Assembly (NCBI RefSeq): GCF_000613805.1
Contig: NZ_BAJR01000028.1
Coordinates: 1 to 44,079 of the forward strand
Reading direction: 5' to 3'
DNA: 44,079 nucleotides
Source: Phocaeicola paurosaccharolyticus JCM 15092
GTDB taxonomy: Bacteria; Bacteroidota; Bacteroidia; Bacteroidales; Bacteroidaceae
Both the position numbers and the translations under genes were made by a program. The notes under the pieces were generated by a model. That model ran no database searches. It saw only the letters and a program-made list of their open reading frames with translations, and had not been told where the DNA came from. Of the stretch, positions 36,025-44,079 are shown piece by piece (positions within the stretch are counted from its first letter, which is position 1; each line of letters opens with the position of its first letter).

Positions 36025-38367
36025 ATGAAAAACAATATACGGCACTATTTTTATCTGTTAGCTATGATGATGGCTGCAGGAGGAACATCTTTTCTTACAA
36101 TCTCATGTGAGGATTTCGATATGTCAAAATTCATAGCTGATTATGATCCTAGATATAAAGGTTCTGTAGCAGGTGCTGAGGCTGACTATACTGTAGAAGC
36201 TGATGTTAAGACTCTTGATATAACCTTCAAGAGTGATATGGATTGGAGTGCTTCCATAGCTGACTCTGCAGGTAATAATTGCTCATGGGCAACTATTTCT
36301 CCAACAGAGGGTGTTGCAGGTGAGAATCTGAAAATAACTGTTACTATGGATGAAAATGAAAATACAAAGAATAGTCGTTCAGCAACAGTTACAATAACTA
36401 CAGTTAAAGGTAGTTCTAAAACTATAACTATCACCCAGAACTATAAGGTTATCTATCTGAAAGCTGAGGAAATAAAGGATTATTCTAAATATAATTGTCC
36501 GGGAACCTGGAATCCTCATTTTGAAAAAGGTCCTGAATATATGCTTCGCCAGGATAGCTATTATTCATGGCATCGCATGAAACAGAGTGATCATTTCTTT
36601 GTCTTTTGGTCACCGGAATTTGGAGATGACCCAAATTCTGCAGAAAATGTAGCAGCAGGTATGAATGTAGATGTTGATGATTTATTGAAGAAAGCTGAAC
36701 AATATTTCAAGACAAACGTGGAAGTACTAGGAATGGCAGAGCTAGGAAAAGGTAAATCTATGCTTGATAATTATAAAATGCAGATATATCTGATCTATCA
36801 AGATGAGTGGCTTGCTACAGGTGCTGGTTATGATGATAAAATTGGTGCTCTTTGGGTTAATCCATCAACTTGTCATCCTGTAGGTTCTACAATTGCACAT
36901 GAAATTGGTCATTCATTCCAATATCAGGTATATGCTGATAAGATTGGTAAGCAAGGAGCAACAGCAGATCTTCATCATGGTTTCCGCTATGGATTTGGTC
37001 CGGATGGAGCAGGAGGTTGTGCTTTCTGGGAACAATGTGCTCAATGGCAAGCTCAGATTGATTATCCTCAAGAGATGTTCGGATATCATGTTGACGTATG
37101 GAAGAAAAATTGTCACCGTCATTTTAATCATGAATGGATGCGCTATGCTAGTTATTGGTTACAACATGTATGGGTTGAAAAGCATGGTGTGGATGCTTAT
37201 GGGCGTATATGGAGAGAATCTGTATATCCTGAAGATCCACTTGAGACATACAGACGAATATATTGCTCAAATAGTCAAACTCAGCTTTATTCTGAATTGT
37301 ATAGTTATGCAGCAAGAATGGTCAATTATGATCTAAAATTTGCATCTCCTACAAGTGTAACTGTTCCTGAGAATGTTAAAGGGGATTATACAACATACCT
37401 ATATAAGATTGGTGATCAGAAATATCAGGTAGGTTATGCTAGTTGTCCCGGAACTACCGGATTCAACGTGATAAAGCTTAAAGTCCCTGCTGACGGTACT
37501 ACTGTTTCAACTAAGCTTGCAGCTTTAGGTGTAGGAAGCAAATTGGCAAAAGGAGATAAAGGTGAACAAGTTGATGGTGATGGAGCTGTAGTAAGTAAGA
37601 CAGATAGCTATAACAGCCAAGCTAATAATACTGCAAACTACCGTTGTGGCTATGTAGCCATGGTTAATGGGAAACCTGTATATTCAAGTATGAGCAAAGG
37701 TAAGAGTGTCACTGCTGATTATGTTGTACCGTCAGGAACAAAGGCTTTATATTTTGTTGTAATGGCAGCTCCTGATACCTACAACCGCCAGTATTGGAAT
37801 GATAAGGAATCAGATGATGAGCAATGGCCATATAGTTTTGAAATAACAGGAACTGATGTTAATAGTTATGTTGAAGTTATTGATGTTAATATTGACCCTA
37901 ATGCAAGCCCTAAGAACTGTCAAGTCTCTATAAACGTAAGAGGTAATGTTGATTCATCTTATGACTTCGCACACTACAATTTAGCATATTATGATAATGC
38001 AGCTATTTGTTATGCTTTCTGTCTGACACCGGAACAGATAGCACAAAAATTGCAACATCCTATTAAAGGAATTGCAGAGGATAAGATCATTATACGCCTT
38101 AAACAACCTGATGGAACTTATTCATATGAGGACAATTGTGGTGGAACTCTAGGTGGTTTTTGGTGTGATGCTTTAGGTAAACTTCAAGGGTGGGGTGAAA
38201 ATGCTAGATTTTATGCAAAACTAAGTACAATTTATGATATGGAAGTTGGCTTTATGCCAGGTGCAATAAAATCCGGTGAAACATATCCTGCAGTTATTGA
38301 GATGGTCTATAAAAAGAATGGTAAGGAGTATATTGCTACTCTAAACTTAAAATTTATTGTTGGTTAG
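36025..38367 (+). CDS. BACON-DUF6055-DUF4859 lipoprotein, putative zinc metallopeptidase
   Basis: 780 residues. Lipobox LTISC (Cys28) predicts lipid anchoring, probably at the surface. Residues about 50-145 are a BACON beta-sandwich (WATISPTEGVAGENLKITV, SSKTITITQNYK). The DUF6055 domain (about 150-610) holds HEIGH (H292, E293, H296) followed by AFWEQCAQW, whose Glu could be the third zinc ligand. This domain is considered a putative metallopeptidase; no member's activity is known to me. The C-terminal about 150 residues (SSYDFAHYNLAYYDNAAICY, GGFWCDALGKLQGWGENA) are DUF4859, matching the preceding lipoprotein. It belongs to the susCD operon, downstream of a hairpin. Confidence 0.82.
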   Translation: MKNNIRHYFYLLAMMMAAGGTSFLTISCEDFDMSKFIADYDPRYKGSVAGAEADYTVEADVKTLDITFKSDMDWSASIADSAGNNCSWATISPTEGVAGENLKITVTMDENENTKNSRSATVTITTVKGSSKTITITQNYKVIYLKAEEIKDYSKYNCPGTWNPHFEKGPEYMLRQDSYYSWHRMKQSDHFFVFWSPEFGDDPNSAENVAAGMNVDVDDLLKKAEQYFKTNVEVLGMAELGKGKSMLDNYKMQIYLIYQDEWLATGAGYDDKIGALWVNPSTCHPVGSTIAHEIGHSFQYQVYADKIGKQGATADLHHGFRYGFGPDGAGGCAFWEQCAQWQAQIDYPQEMFGYHVDVWKKNCHRHFNHEWMRYASYWLQHVWVEKHGVDAYGRIWRESVYPEDPLETYRRIYCSNSQTQLYSELYSYAARMVNYDLKFASPTSVTVPENVKGDYTTYLYKIGDQKYQVGYASCPGTTGFNVIKLKVPADGTTVSTKLAALGVGSKLAKGDKGEQVDGDGAVVSKTDSYNSQANNTANYRCGYVAMVNGKPVYSSMSKGKSVTADYVVPSGTKALYFVVMAAPDTYNRQYWNDKESDDEQWPYSFEITGTDVNSYVEVIDVNIDPNASPKNCQVSINVRGNVDSSYDFAHYNLAYYDNAAICYAFCLTPEQIAQKLQHPIKGIAEDKIIIRLKQPDGTYSYEDNCGGTLGGFWCDALGKLQGWGENARFYAKLSTIYDMEVGFMPGAIKSGETYPAVIEMVYKKNGKEYIATLNLKFIVG

Positions 38368-38382
38368 GTAGGTATTTATATA

Positions 38383-38425
38383 TAAAGTTGGAGTAGATAA
38401 ATAATATTTTATTGCTCCAACTTTA
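38383..38425 (+). terminator. Hairpin after the DUF6055 gene
   Basis: 11-bp perfect stem (TAAAGTTGGAG / CTCCAACTTTA) with a 21-nt AT-rich loop, 16 bp after the stop codon. The T-run is poor, so it may be a weak terminator or a 3'-end stabiliser closing the susCD operon. Confidence 0.5.
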
Positions 38426-38459
38426 ATAAGATTTACTATGACCATTATATTTTATCTAT

Positions 38460-38486
38460 ATCATATCAACACGTAGATCATATCAA
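38460..38486. repeat. Short direct repeat ATCATATCAA
   Basis: The 10-mer occurs at 38460-38469 and 38477-38486, start to start 17 bp apart, in the 346-bp gap before the second DUF6055 gene. Such spacing suits AraC-type half-sites on one DNA face, but could be chance in AT-rich DNA. The rest of the gap holds the two hairpins listed and no gene. Confidence 0.3.
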
Positions 38487-38652
38487 TTACGTGATTAAAA
38501 GTAATATTATTGGGTTTTTTGAGGGGGTTAAGGGTTATGTATTTCTTTAGATATGTTTAGATAATATTTGATTTTCATTAATGGTCTAAATGAGAATAGT
38601 AGTTTTATTATATTTTCTTTTCATCGGTTTTAGACTATAATTATAGCTGTTT

Positions 38653-38693
38653 AGAGTATTTCTCATCTATTTGAGAAAAATACTCTTTTTTTT
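38653..38693 (+). terminator. Strong terminator-like hairpin in front of the second DUF6055 gene
   Basis: Stem AGAGTATTTCTC / GAGAAAAATACTCT (12 pairs with a 2-nt bulge) with an 8-nt loop and eight T residues directly after. It ends only 20 bp before the ATG at 38714, so it is either the end of upstream transcription or part of the 5' leader of the downstream gene. Confidence 0.8.
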
Positions 38694-38713
38694 GCTTAAA
38701 ATTTTTGTTGACT

Positions 38714-40017
38714 ATGAAGAACTATTTCCTTTTCTTTCTCCTAGTTATAATATTAAGTAATTGTGAGAATTCTAAAGCTAAGATAATCATTCCTGAAGGT
38801 AAGGAGATTTACATACCAAAAGATTTAAAATCAAACGATTTTAATAGCAATGATAGTAAATGGAGTTATCATCGTATGGTCACCTCTGAAAATTTCGTTG
38901 TCTTTTGGGAGAAAGGATTTGGAGATGACTTGAATAATCCTCCACATTTGGAAGGAAAACCTATGAAGGTTGATTTGAATAATCTGATAAAGAAATTAGA
39001 GAGATTTTATTCTGCATTCCGAAATGATATGAAATTTGTCCGAGGGGAGTCAAATGCAGATAAATATAGAATGATGGTAATGATTAACTACTCTCTGGAA
39101 GGTACTGCTTATGGTGGTGATTATGACGGAGTAATAGGTGCATTATGGGTCTCTCCAAATAGAATACAAGATGAAAAGCTAAATTGTATTGCTCATGAAC
39201 TTGGTCATAGTTTTCAGTCTCAGATAATTTGTGACAGACAAGGTGAGGCCTGGGAGGTAGTGGCTTCTTTGAAATGGCTTCACAATGGATGTTATGGCAG
39301 GTTAACCCGGAATGGATAACAGATGAGAAGTACCATTGGGATGCTTTTTCAAAACTTACTAATAAGGCTTATCTTCATATGGATAATATATATCACTCTC
39401 CATATATACTTGAATATTGGAGTCAAAAGAATGGATTAAGCGTTATCCCTGACTTATTTATTAAAGGGAAGAAGAATGAAGATCCTGTAATGACATATAA
39501 GACGTTATACAATCTTTCACAGGAAGATTTTTGTGATGAAATGTTCAAAGCAAGTTCTCATTTAGTAAATATGGACTTTAAAAGAGTATTTAAAGAGACA
39601 AGACCATATTCAAAGAGGCTTATTTCAAAATTTGATTCTTTAGAAGATGGTTGGCTACGAATATCCTCAAATAATATTCCTGAAAACTATGGTTTTAATG
39701 CGATGGAATTAGTTATTCCTTCAGATAGGAGTAAAGTTACTATTGATTTTATTGGTGAAAAGGGCGATGTTAATCCTGACAAAGCAGGATGGAGATATGG
39801 ATTTGTAGCGATAACCGATAAAGATGAAAGCCTTTATGGGGAGATATGTAAGAATAAAGTAGGAACTACTAGTTATACATTCCCAAAGGATAAAACCATT
39901 GAGAGCTTGTGGTTTGTTGTTATGGGTGCTCCAACTGAACATTGGAGAAATGAAACAACTAGTAAGGATGCACAATGGCCATACAAGATAAAAATTAATG
40001 GAACTTCTTTGAAATAA
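38714..40017 (+). CDS. Second DUF6055 lipoprotein (putative metallopeptidase), frameshifted
   Basis: About 434 residues if the frame is restored. It starts at ATG 38714 (MKNYFLFFLLVIILSNC, lipobox Cys17). HELGH at 161-165 carries the HExxH motif. Shortly after, the frame breaks: frame 1 runs WEVVASLKWLH to a stop at 39319, while the homologous continuation FFEMASQWMLWQVNPEW is in the next frame. One extra G in the GGG run at 39252-39254 gives EAWGGSGFFEMASQW, aligned with the AFWEQCAQW of the paralogue at 36025-38367. The C-terminal DAQWPYKIKINGT matches the paralogue's DEQWPYSFEITGT, so both are DUF6055 proteins; this one lacks BACON and DUF4859. It precedes the HTCS gene by 51 bp. Confidence 0.78.
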
Positions 40018-40068
40018 TTATATTTTAGATTAATCTTTGTATACCGGATACATTATAAACATATAACT

Positions 40069-43000
40069 ATGAGATCTCTTTTTTCTGCTATCTTCTTTCT
40101 CTTCTTCTTTTCAATATTAGGATATTCTAATGATCTTAAATTTCGTCACCTTACTATTGAAGATGGCCTCTCTTCTAATTCTGTACGAGCAATTCTACAG
40201 GACAAAAATGGATTTATTTGGGTTGGGACTAGCGATGGTTTGAATAGATATGATGGTATAAATATAAAAAACCATCCTCTTCCGCTTTCGAATAAGTATA
40301 TATCTTCATTATGTGAAATCAATGGGGATATATGGATTGGAACAGATGAATTAGTCCTTATATATAATCCTATATCTAATAATTTTAAGAGTTTAGATGC
40401 CAAGACAAATAAGGGAGTCGGTATAAATGGAACTGTAAATAGTATCACAACGGACCGTGACAATAATGTCTGGATTTCTACTTCAGGGCAAGGCATATTT
40501 AAGTATAATATTAAAACAAAAAAGCTAAAGCAATACCCTTTCGTTAATTCCTCCGGTTTGATAGCTAGTGTTACTGTCAATAGTGAAAATCAAGTTTTTG
40601 CGGTTACCAGTTGGGGTGAATATGGCCTATATAAGTTGAATAAATCAACAGACACATTTGAGGTTGTAAATATTGTGTATGATCGTCCGGGTATTAATTC
40701 ACGCTCATTGGTCCTTTTTGAAGACTCTGAGAAGAACCATTGGCTAGGAAGTTGGGAGTGTGGAATTCAGAAATTGGATATATATACCGGTAAAATTGAG
40801 ACATATCTACATCCTTCGGATGTCAAGGGTACAATGCATATACACTCTATAATGGAATATGCTCCGCATCAATTATTAATTGGATCTGATGATGGATTGT
40901 TGCTCTTTAATACATCAACAAAGAAATTTGTTCTTTATGAAGAAGATGATACTAATATATATTCGTTGTCAAATCGTTTTGTCTATCCAATAGTAAAAGA
41001 TGGTGAAGGGGGCGTATGGATTGGTACATACTATGGGGGTATGAATTATATTCCACCTAGAAATTCAATCTTTGAATCATACAGTTTTACAAAAAAGAGA
41101 AATTCTATTGGAGGAAATGTTATTAGCAAATTCTGTGAGGATAAAAATGGACAGATATGGATTGCGTCAGATGATGGAGGATTAAATCGATTTAACCCTA
41201 TTACAAAGATATTTACTCAGTTCATGCCGGAAAGAAACAATAAGAATAGCCTTTCATATCATAATGTACATGCTCTTTGTATTGATGGAGACCAATTATG
41301 GATTGGAACATATACAGGTGGTGTTAATCTATATAATATTGAAAAAGGAACATTTAAAGTATATTCTTCTACTAAGAATAACCCAAATACTCTTGACGGC
41401 ACAAGCTCGTATGCTATATTTAAAGACAACCATGATAATATATGGGTGGCAACGATGTCGGGTATAAATCTGTATGATAGGAAAAATGATAATTTTAAGA
41501 GAGTGAAAAACTTTGATGCCCTCACTATAGATATAGACCAGGATAAGGATGGCAATCTATGGTTTGCTACTCAAGGGAAAGGTATTTATAAGTATAATCC
41601 GCGTCGTAATCAATGGAAGAATTATACATCTTCGAATAACAAGAGTGGTAGTTTACCTACGAACCAGATTAATTGTATAAATATAAATCAAGATAATGAA
41701 ATTTATATTGCTACAAATTATGGATTATATAAGTATTTGCCTAAAAATGACTCATTTCAACAGATTAAATTAAGTATTCCCAGCAATAATATTTGTTCAA
41801 TCATTGAAGATCAGAATGTCTTTTGGCTCACTACAACAAAAGGACTTGTGAGATATACTCCTGGTGAGGGTTGTCAAGTCTTTACAAAAAGTGATGGATT
41901 GCAGTGCGATCAGTTTATGCCTAACTCTGGATTTAAGTCTTCTGATGGGAAAATCTATATAGGCTCTGTTAACGGATTTAATTCATTCTATCCATATCAG
42001 ATTAATATTAATAGAATAAGGCCTAAAGTCGTATTAACCGGCCTGGAAATTTTTAATAAGGATATTCCGATTGGTTCTTCAATTTTAACAAAAGATATTA
42101 ACTATCTACCTGAGATACATCTTTCGTATAGGGATAATGTTATAAGCTTGAATTTTGCATCTTTGAGTTATTGTATACCTGGAAAGAATCAATATTCATA
42201 TAAACTTGAAGGTTTTGATAAAGAATGGAATAATGTTGGTTCTCAAAATAAGGCAACCTATACTAATTTACCTGCCGGTACATATGTTTTTAGAGTTAAT
42301 GCTACAAATAATGATGGATTATGGAATAAAGATGGTGCCGCTATTCGTATAGTTATTCACCCACCATTTTATTGGTCTACTAGCTTTAAAATCATTTATG
42401 TACTCTTATTTATTATTGCTTTATTTTTCTTGATTAAATTTTTTGTAAAACGTTCTGAAAAGAGACACAGTAGGGAGATAAACATTATAAATGAAAATAA
42501 AGAGAAAGAACTACATGAAGCAAAGATTCAGTTTTTTACTATGATTGCTCATGAAATTCGTACACCTGTGTCATTGATAATAGCCCCACTTGAAAAAATA
42601 CAAAAGATGAATTCATCACTGCCGAAATTCATATGTGATGATTTGGATATTATTGATAGAAATAGTCAGAGATTACTCTTTTTGGTTAATCAACTTCTTG
42701 ATTTCAGGAAAGCAGAACAAGGTGGGTTAAAATTAAAATACTCTTTGTGTAATGTCAATAGTTTGATTCTTGCTGTAAGTGATCGGTTTAGACCCACTAT
42801 TGAGCAACAAGGTATTAAATTTGTAGTTGAATTGTCAGAAAATGATTTTTCTGCACTAATTGATAAAGAAGCTGCTACTAAACTTATTAGTAATCTTCTT
42901 ACTAATGCAAGAAAATATACAAAAGACATAATCGTTCTTTCTTGTACGTTAAATGAGGAAAAGAACGAGTTCTCGATTTGTGTAAAAGATAATGGATGTG

Positions 43001-44049
43001 GTATATCTGATGAAGAGAAGAAGAAAATATTCAAGCCTTTTTATCAGTCTTCCAATAATAAACCTGGTACGGGTATAGGTTTAAGTATTGTAAAGAATAT
43101 CGTGGATGCTCATAATGGATCAATAGAAATTGATTCTACAACAGGGGGAGGGTCTTCATTTATCGTTACTTTGCCTATAGGAAACGGTCAAAATATGTTT
43201 GAAGAGGACTCTATAGAGGATTTGTCATTGGTGCCTGAGGATATAATTGCTGATGCAGAAATAGAAGATGATAATAAAGAGAAGCAGACAATATTGATTG
43301 TCGATGACAACAAGGATATGCTTAAATTTTTGTCTGTGAACTTCTGTGATAAGTATAACACAATAACTGCAGAAGATGGGGAAGAGGCTTTGAAAATACT
43401 TAAGAAAAATGATATCTCATTTATTATAAGTGATTTAATGATGCCTAAAATTAATGGAATAGAGTTATGTAAAGCTGTGCGCTCAAATAATTCAACAAGC
43501 CATATCGCATTTATTTTGCTTACGGCAAAAACTGATATTAATTCTAAAATTGAAGGAATGGATTGCGGCGCTGATGCATATATTGAAAAACCATTTTCAA
43601 TTCAGTATCTTGAAGCTTGTATTAAAAATATAATAGATATTAGAGCTCTGCTGCGCCAGAAATTTTCTAAGATGCCATTGATGCCAATAAGTTCAATAGC
43701 TGCCAATAGTTTAGATGATCAATTCCTCAAAAGAATGAATGAACTAATTGAACAGAATTTCTCAAATCCTGACCTAACTGTAGACTTCCTCACAGAAAAG
43801 TTGTGTATAAGTCGTTCAGGACTATTTGCTAAGATTAAGTCATTAGCAAATGTCACTCCAAATGAATTGATCCAGCTAGTCAGACTTAAGAAAGCAGCAA
43901 TGTTATTATTGGAGAATAAATATCGTATAAACGAAATCTGCTATATGGTTGGCTTTAACAACCCATCATATTTTTCTAAATGTTTCCAAAAGCAGTTTGG
44001 AGTTAAACCAGGTGAGTTTATAGAAAACGGAGGTGCAACTAAGGACTAG
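40069..44049 (+). CDS. Hybrid two-component system regulator (HTCS)
   Basis: 1326 residues that unite sensor and response regulator. Signal peptide about 1-20. The periplasmic sensor has two Reg_prop propellers (about 20-660, repeats such as DKNGFIWVGTSDGLNRYDG) and a Y_Y_Y domain (about 685-760, YSYKLEGFDKEWN, YTNLPAGTYVFRV). One transmembrane helix lies at about 772-792. The cytoplasmic part comprises HisKA with H828 (FFTMIAHEIRTPVS), a HATPase (NLLTNARKYTKD near 942, DNGCGIS, GTGIGLSIV near 1000), a receiver with phospho-acceptor D1122 (FIISDLMMPKING) and an AraC-type HTH at about 1234-1320. HTCS proteins bind a breakdown oligosaccharide and activate the adjacent locus. All key residues are present. 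Confidence 0.96.
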   Translation: MRSLFSAIFFLFFFSILGYSNDLKFRHLTIEDGLSSNSVRAILQDKNGFIWVGTSDGLNRYDGINIKNHPLPLSNKYISSLCEINGDIWIGTDELVLIYNPISNNFKSLDAKTNKGVGINGTVNSITTDRDNNVWISTSGQGIFKYNIKTKKLKQYPFVNSSGLIASVTVNSENQVFAVTSWGEYGLYKLNKSTDTFEVVNIVYDRPGINSRSLVLFEDSEKNHWLGSWECGIQKLDIYTGKIETYLHPSDVKGTMHIHSIMEYAPHQLLIGSDDGLLLFNTSTKKFVLYEEDDTNIYSLSNRFVYPIVKDGEGGVWIGTYYGGMNYIPPRNSIFESYSFTKKRNSIGGNVISKFCEDKNGQIWIASDDGGLNRFNPITKIFTQFMPERNNKNSLSYHNVHALCIDGDQLWIGTYTGGVNLYNIEKGTFKVYSSTKNNPNTLDGTSSYAIFKDNHDNIWVATMSGINLYDRKNDNFKRVKNFDALTIDIDQDKDGNLWFATQGKGIYKYNPRRNQWKNYTSSNNKSGSLPTNQINCININQDNEIYIATNYGLYKYLPKNDSFQQIKLSIPSNNICSIIEDQNVFWLTTTKGLVRYTPGEGCQVFTKSDGLQCDQFMPNSGFKSSDGKIYIGSVNGFNSFYPYQININRIRPKVVLTGLEIFNKDIPIGSSILTKDINYLPEIHLSYRDNVISLNFASLSYCIPGKNQYSYKLEGFDKEWNNVGSQNKATYTNLPAGTYVFRVNATNNDGLWNKDGAAIRIVIHPPFYWSTSFKIIYVLLFIIALFFLIKFFVKRSEKRHSREINIINENKEKELHEAKIQFFTMIAHEIRTPVSLIIAPLEKIQKMNSSLPKFICDDLDIIDRNSQRLLFLVNQLLDFRKAEQGGLKLKYSLCNVNSLILAVSDRFRPTIEQQGIKFVVELSENDFSALIDKEAATKLISNLLTNARKYTKDIIVLSCTLNEEKNEFSICVKDNGCGISDEEKKKIFKPFYQSSNNKPGTGIGLSIVKNIVDAHNGSIEIDSTTGGGSSFIVTLPIGNGQNMFEEDSIEDLSLVPEDIIADAEIEDDNKEKQTILIVDDNKDMLKFLSVNFCDKYNTITAEDGEEALKILKKNDISFIISDLMMPKINGIELCKAVRSNNSTSHIAFILLTAKTDINSKIEGMDCGADAYIEKPFSIQYLEACIKNIIDIRALLRQKFSKMPLMPISSIAANSLDDQFLKRMNELIEQNFSNPDLTVDFLTEKLCISRSGLFAKIKSLANVTPNELIQLVRLKKAAMLLLENKYRINEICYMVGFNNPSYFSKCFQKQFGVKPGEFIENGGATKD

Positions 44050-44079
44050 GTTATATTTAAAGAAAAAAATATTCGAAAG

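Noticed and set aside
36893..37336. 147-residue ORF inside the DUF6055 gene
   Set aside because: Same strand, shifted frame over the HEIGH region. The low-diversity, Met/Ile-rich composition is typical of a shadow.
40146..40580. 144-residue minus-strand ORF inside the HTCS gene
   Set aside because: Antisense shadow of the Reg_prop repeats; no promoter or domain was seen.
1..44079. CRISPR arrays, tRNA or rRNA genes, phage or integrative element genes
   Set aside because: No regularly spaced repeats, no cloverleaf or rRNA-like stretches, and no integrase, capsid or conjugation genes were found by reading the window.

Overview
The window is AT-rich chromosomal DNA from a member of the Bacteroidota, most likely order Bacteroidales (Bacteroides/Prevotella-like). 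The evidence is a SusC/SusD pair, a one-protein hybrid two-component regulator (HTCS), GH97/GH127/GH43 enzymes, Bacteroidales-specific families (DUF3256, DUF3332, DUF4831, DUF4859, DUF6055, BACON), Bacteroides-type -7 boxes (TAnnTTTG) upstream of several genes, and no Shine-Dalgarno signals. No rRNA, tRNA or CRISPR array was seen. The species cannot be named from sequence alone.

Layout. 1-4.4 kb: housekeeping and small Bacteroidales genes (DUF3256 protein, ribosomal protein L31 type B, class II fructose-bisphosphate aldolase, DUF3332 lipoprotein, MFS transporter). 4.4-6.5 kb: a decayed patch with a 29-bp perfect inverted repeat that looks like an insertion-sequence end, an IS3-type orfA relic, the C-terminal stump of a C10 (streptopain-like) peptidase, a small beta-barrel protein, and about 700 bp with no convincing gene. 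6.5-9.1 kb (minus): NAD(P)HX repair enzyme and a DUF4831 protein. 9.2-14 kb (plus): hpt, adk, obgE, pgeF, a B3/B4-domain protein, an M23 peptidase and a tiny basic protein. 14-16.3 kb (minus): an outer-membrane beta-barrel receptor.

16.5-44 kb is one large polysaccharide-utilization-type locus. A minus-strand operon encodes a GH97 enzyme fused to a C-terminal zinc metallopeptidase, a GH43 enzyme, a GH127 beta-L-arabinofuranosidase and an S9 prolyl-oligopeptidase-family peptidase. Diverging from it, a plus-strand operon encodes a GH127/GH146-type arabinofuranosidase with FIVAR-like repeats, SusC, SusD, a DUF4859 surface lipoprotein and a BACON-DUF6055-DUF4859 metallopeptidase lipoprotein. A second DUF6055 lipoprotein and an HTCS regulator follow. 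Arabinose-releasing hydrolases combined with four peptidase-like proteins suggest that the target is a glycoprotein, and that sugars and peptide backbone are removed together. Plant hydroxyproline-rich glycoproteins (extensin or arabinogalactan-protein type), whose Hyp residues carry beta-L-arabinofuranosides, fit best. This substrate is an inference.

Four plus-strand reading frames are each broken by what looks like loss of one base from a short homopolymer: obgE, the tiny basic ORF, susC and the second DUF6055 gene. Because obgE is normally essential and the type of change is always the same, sequencing or assembly error is the simplest explanation. The genes are described here as if intact, with the breaks noted.
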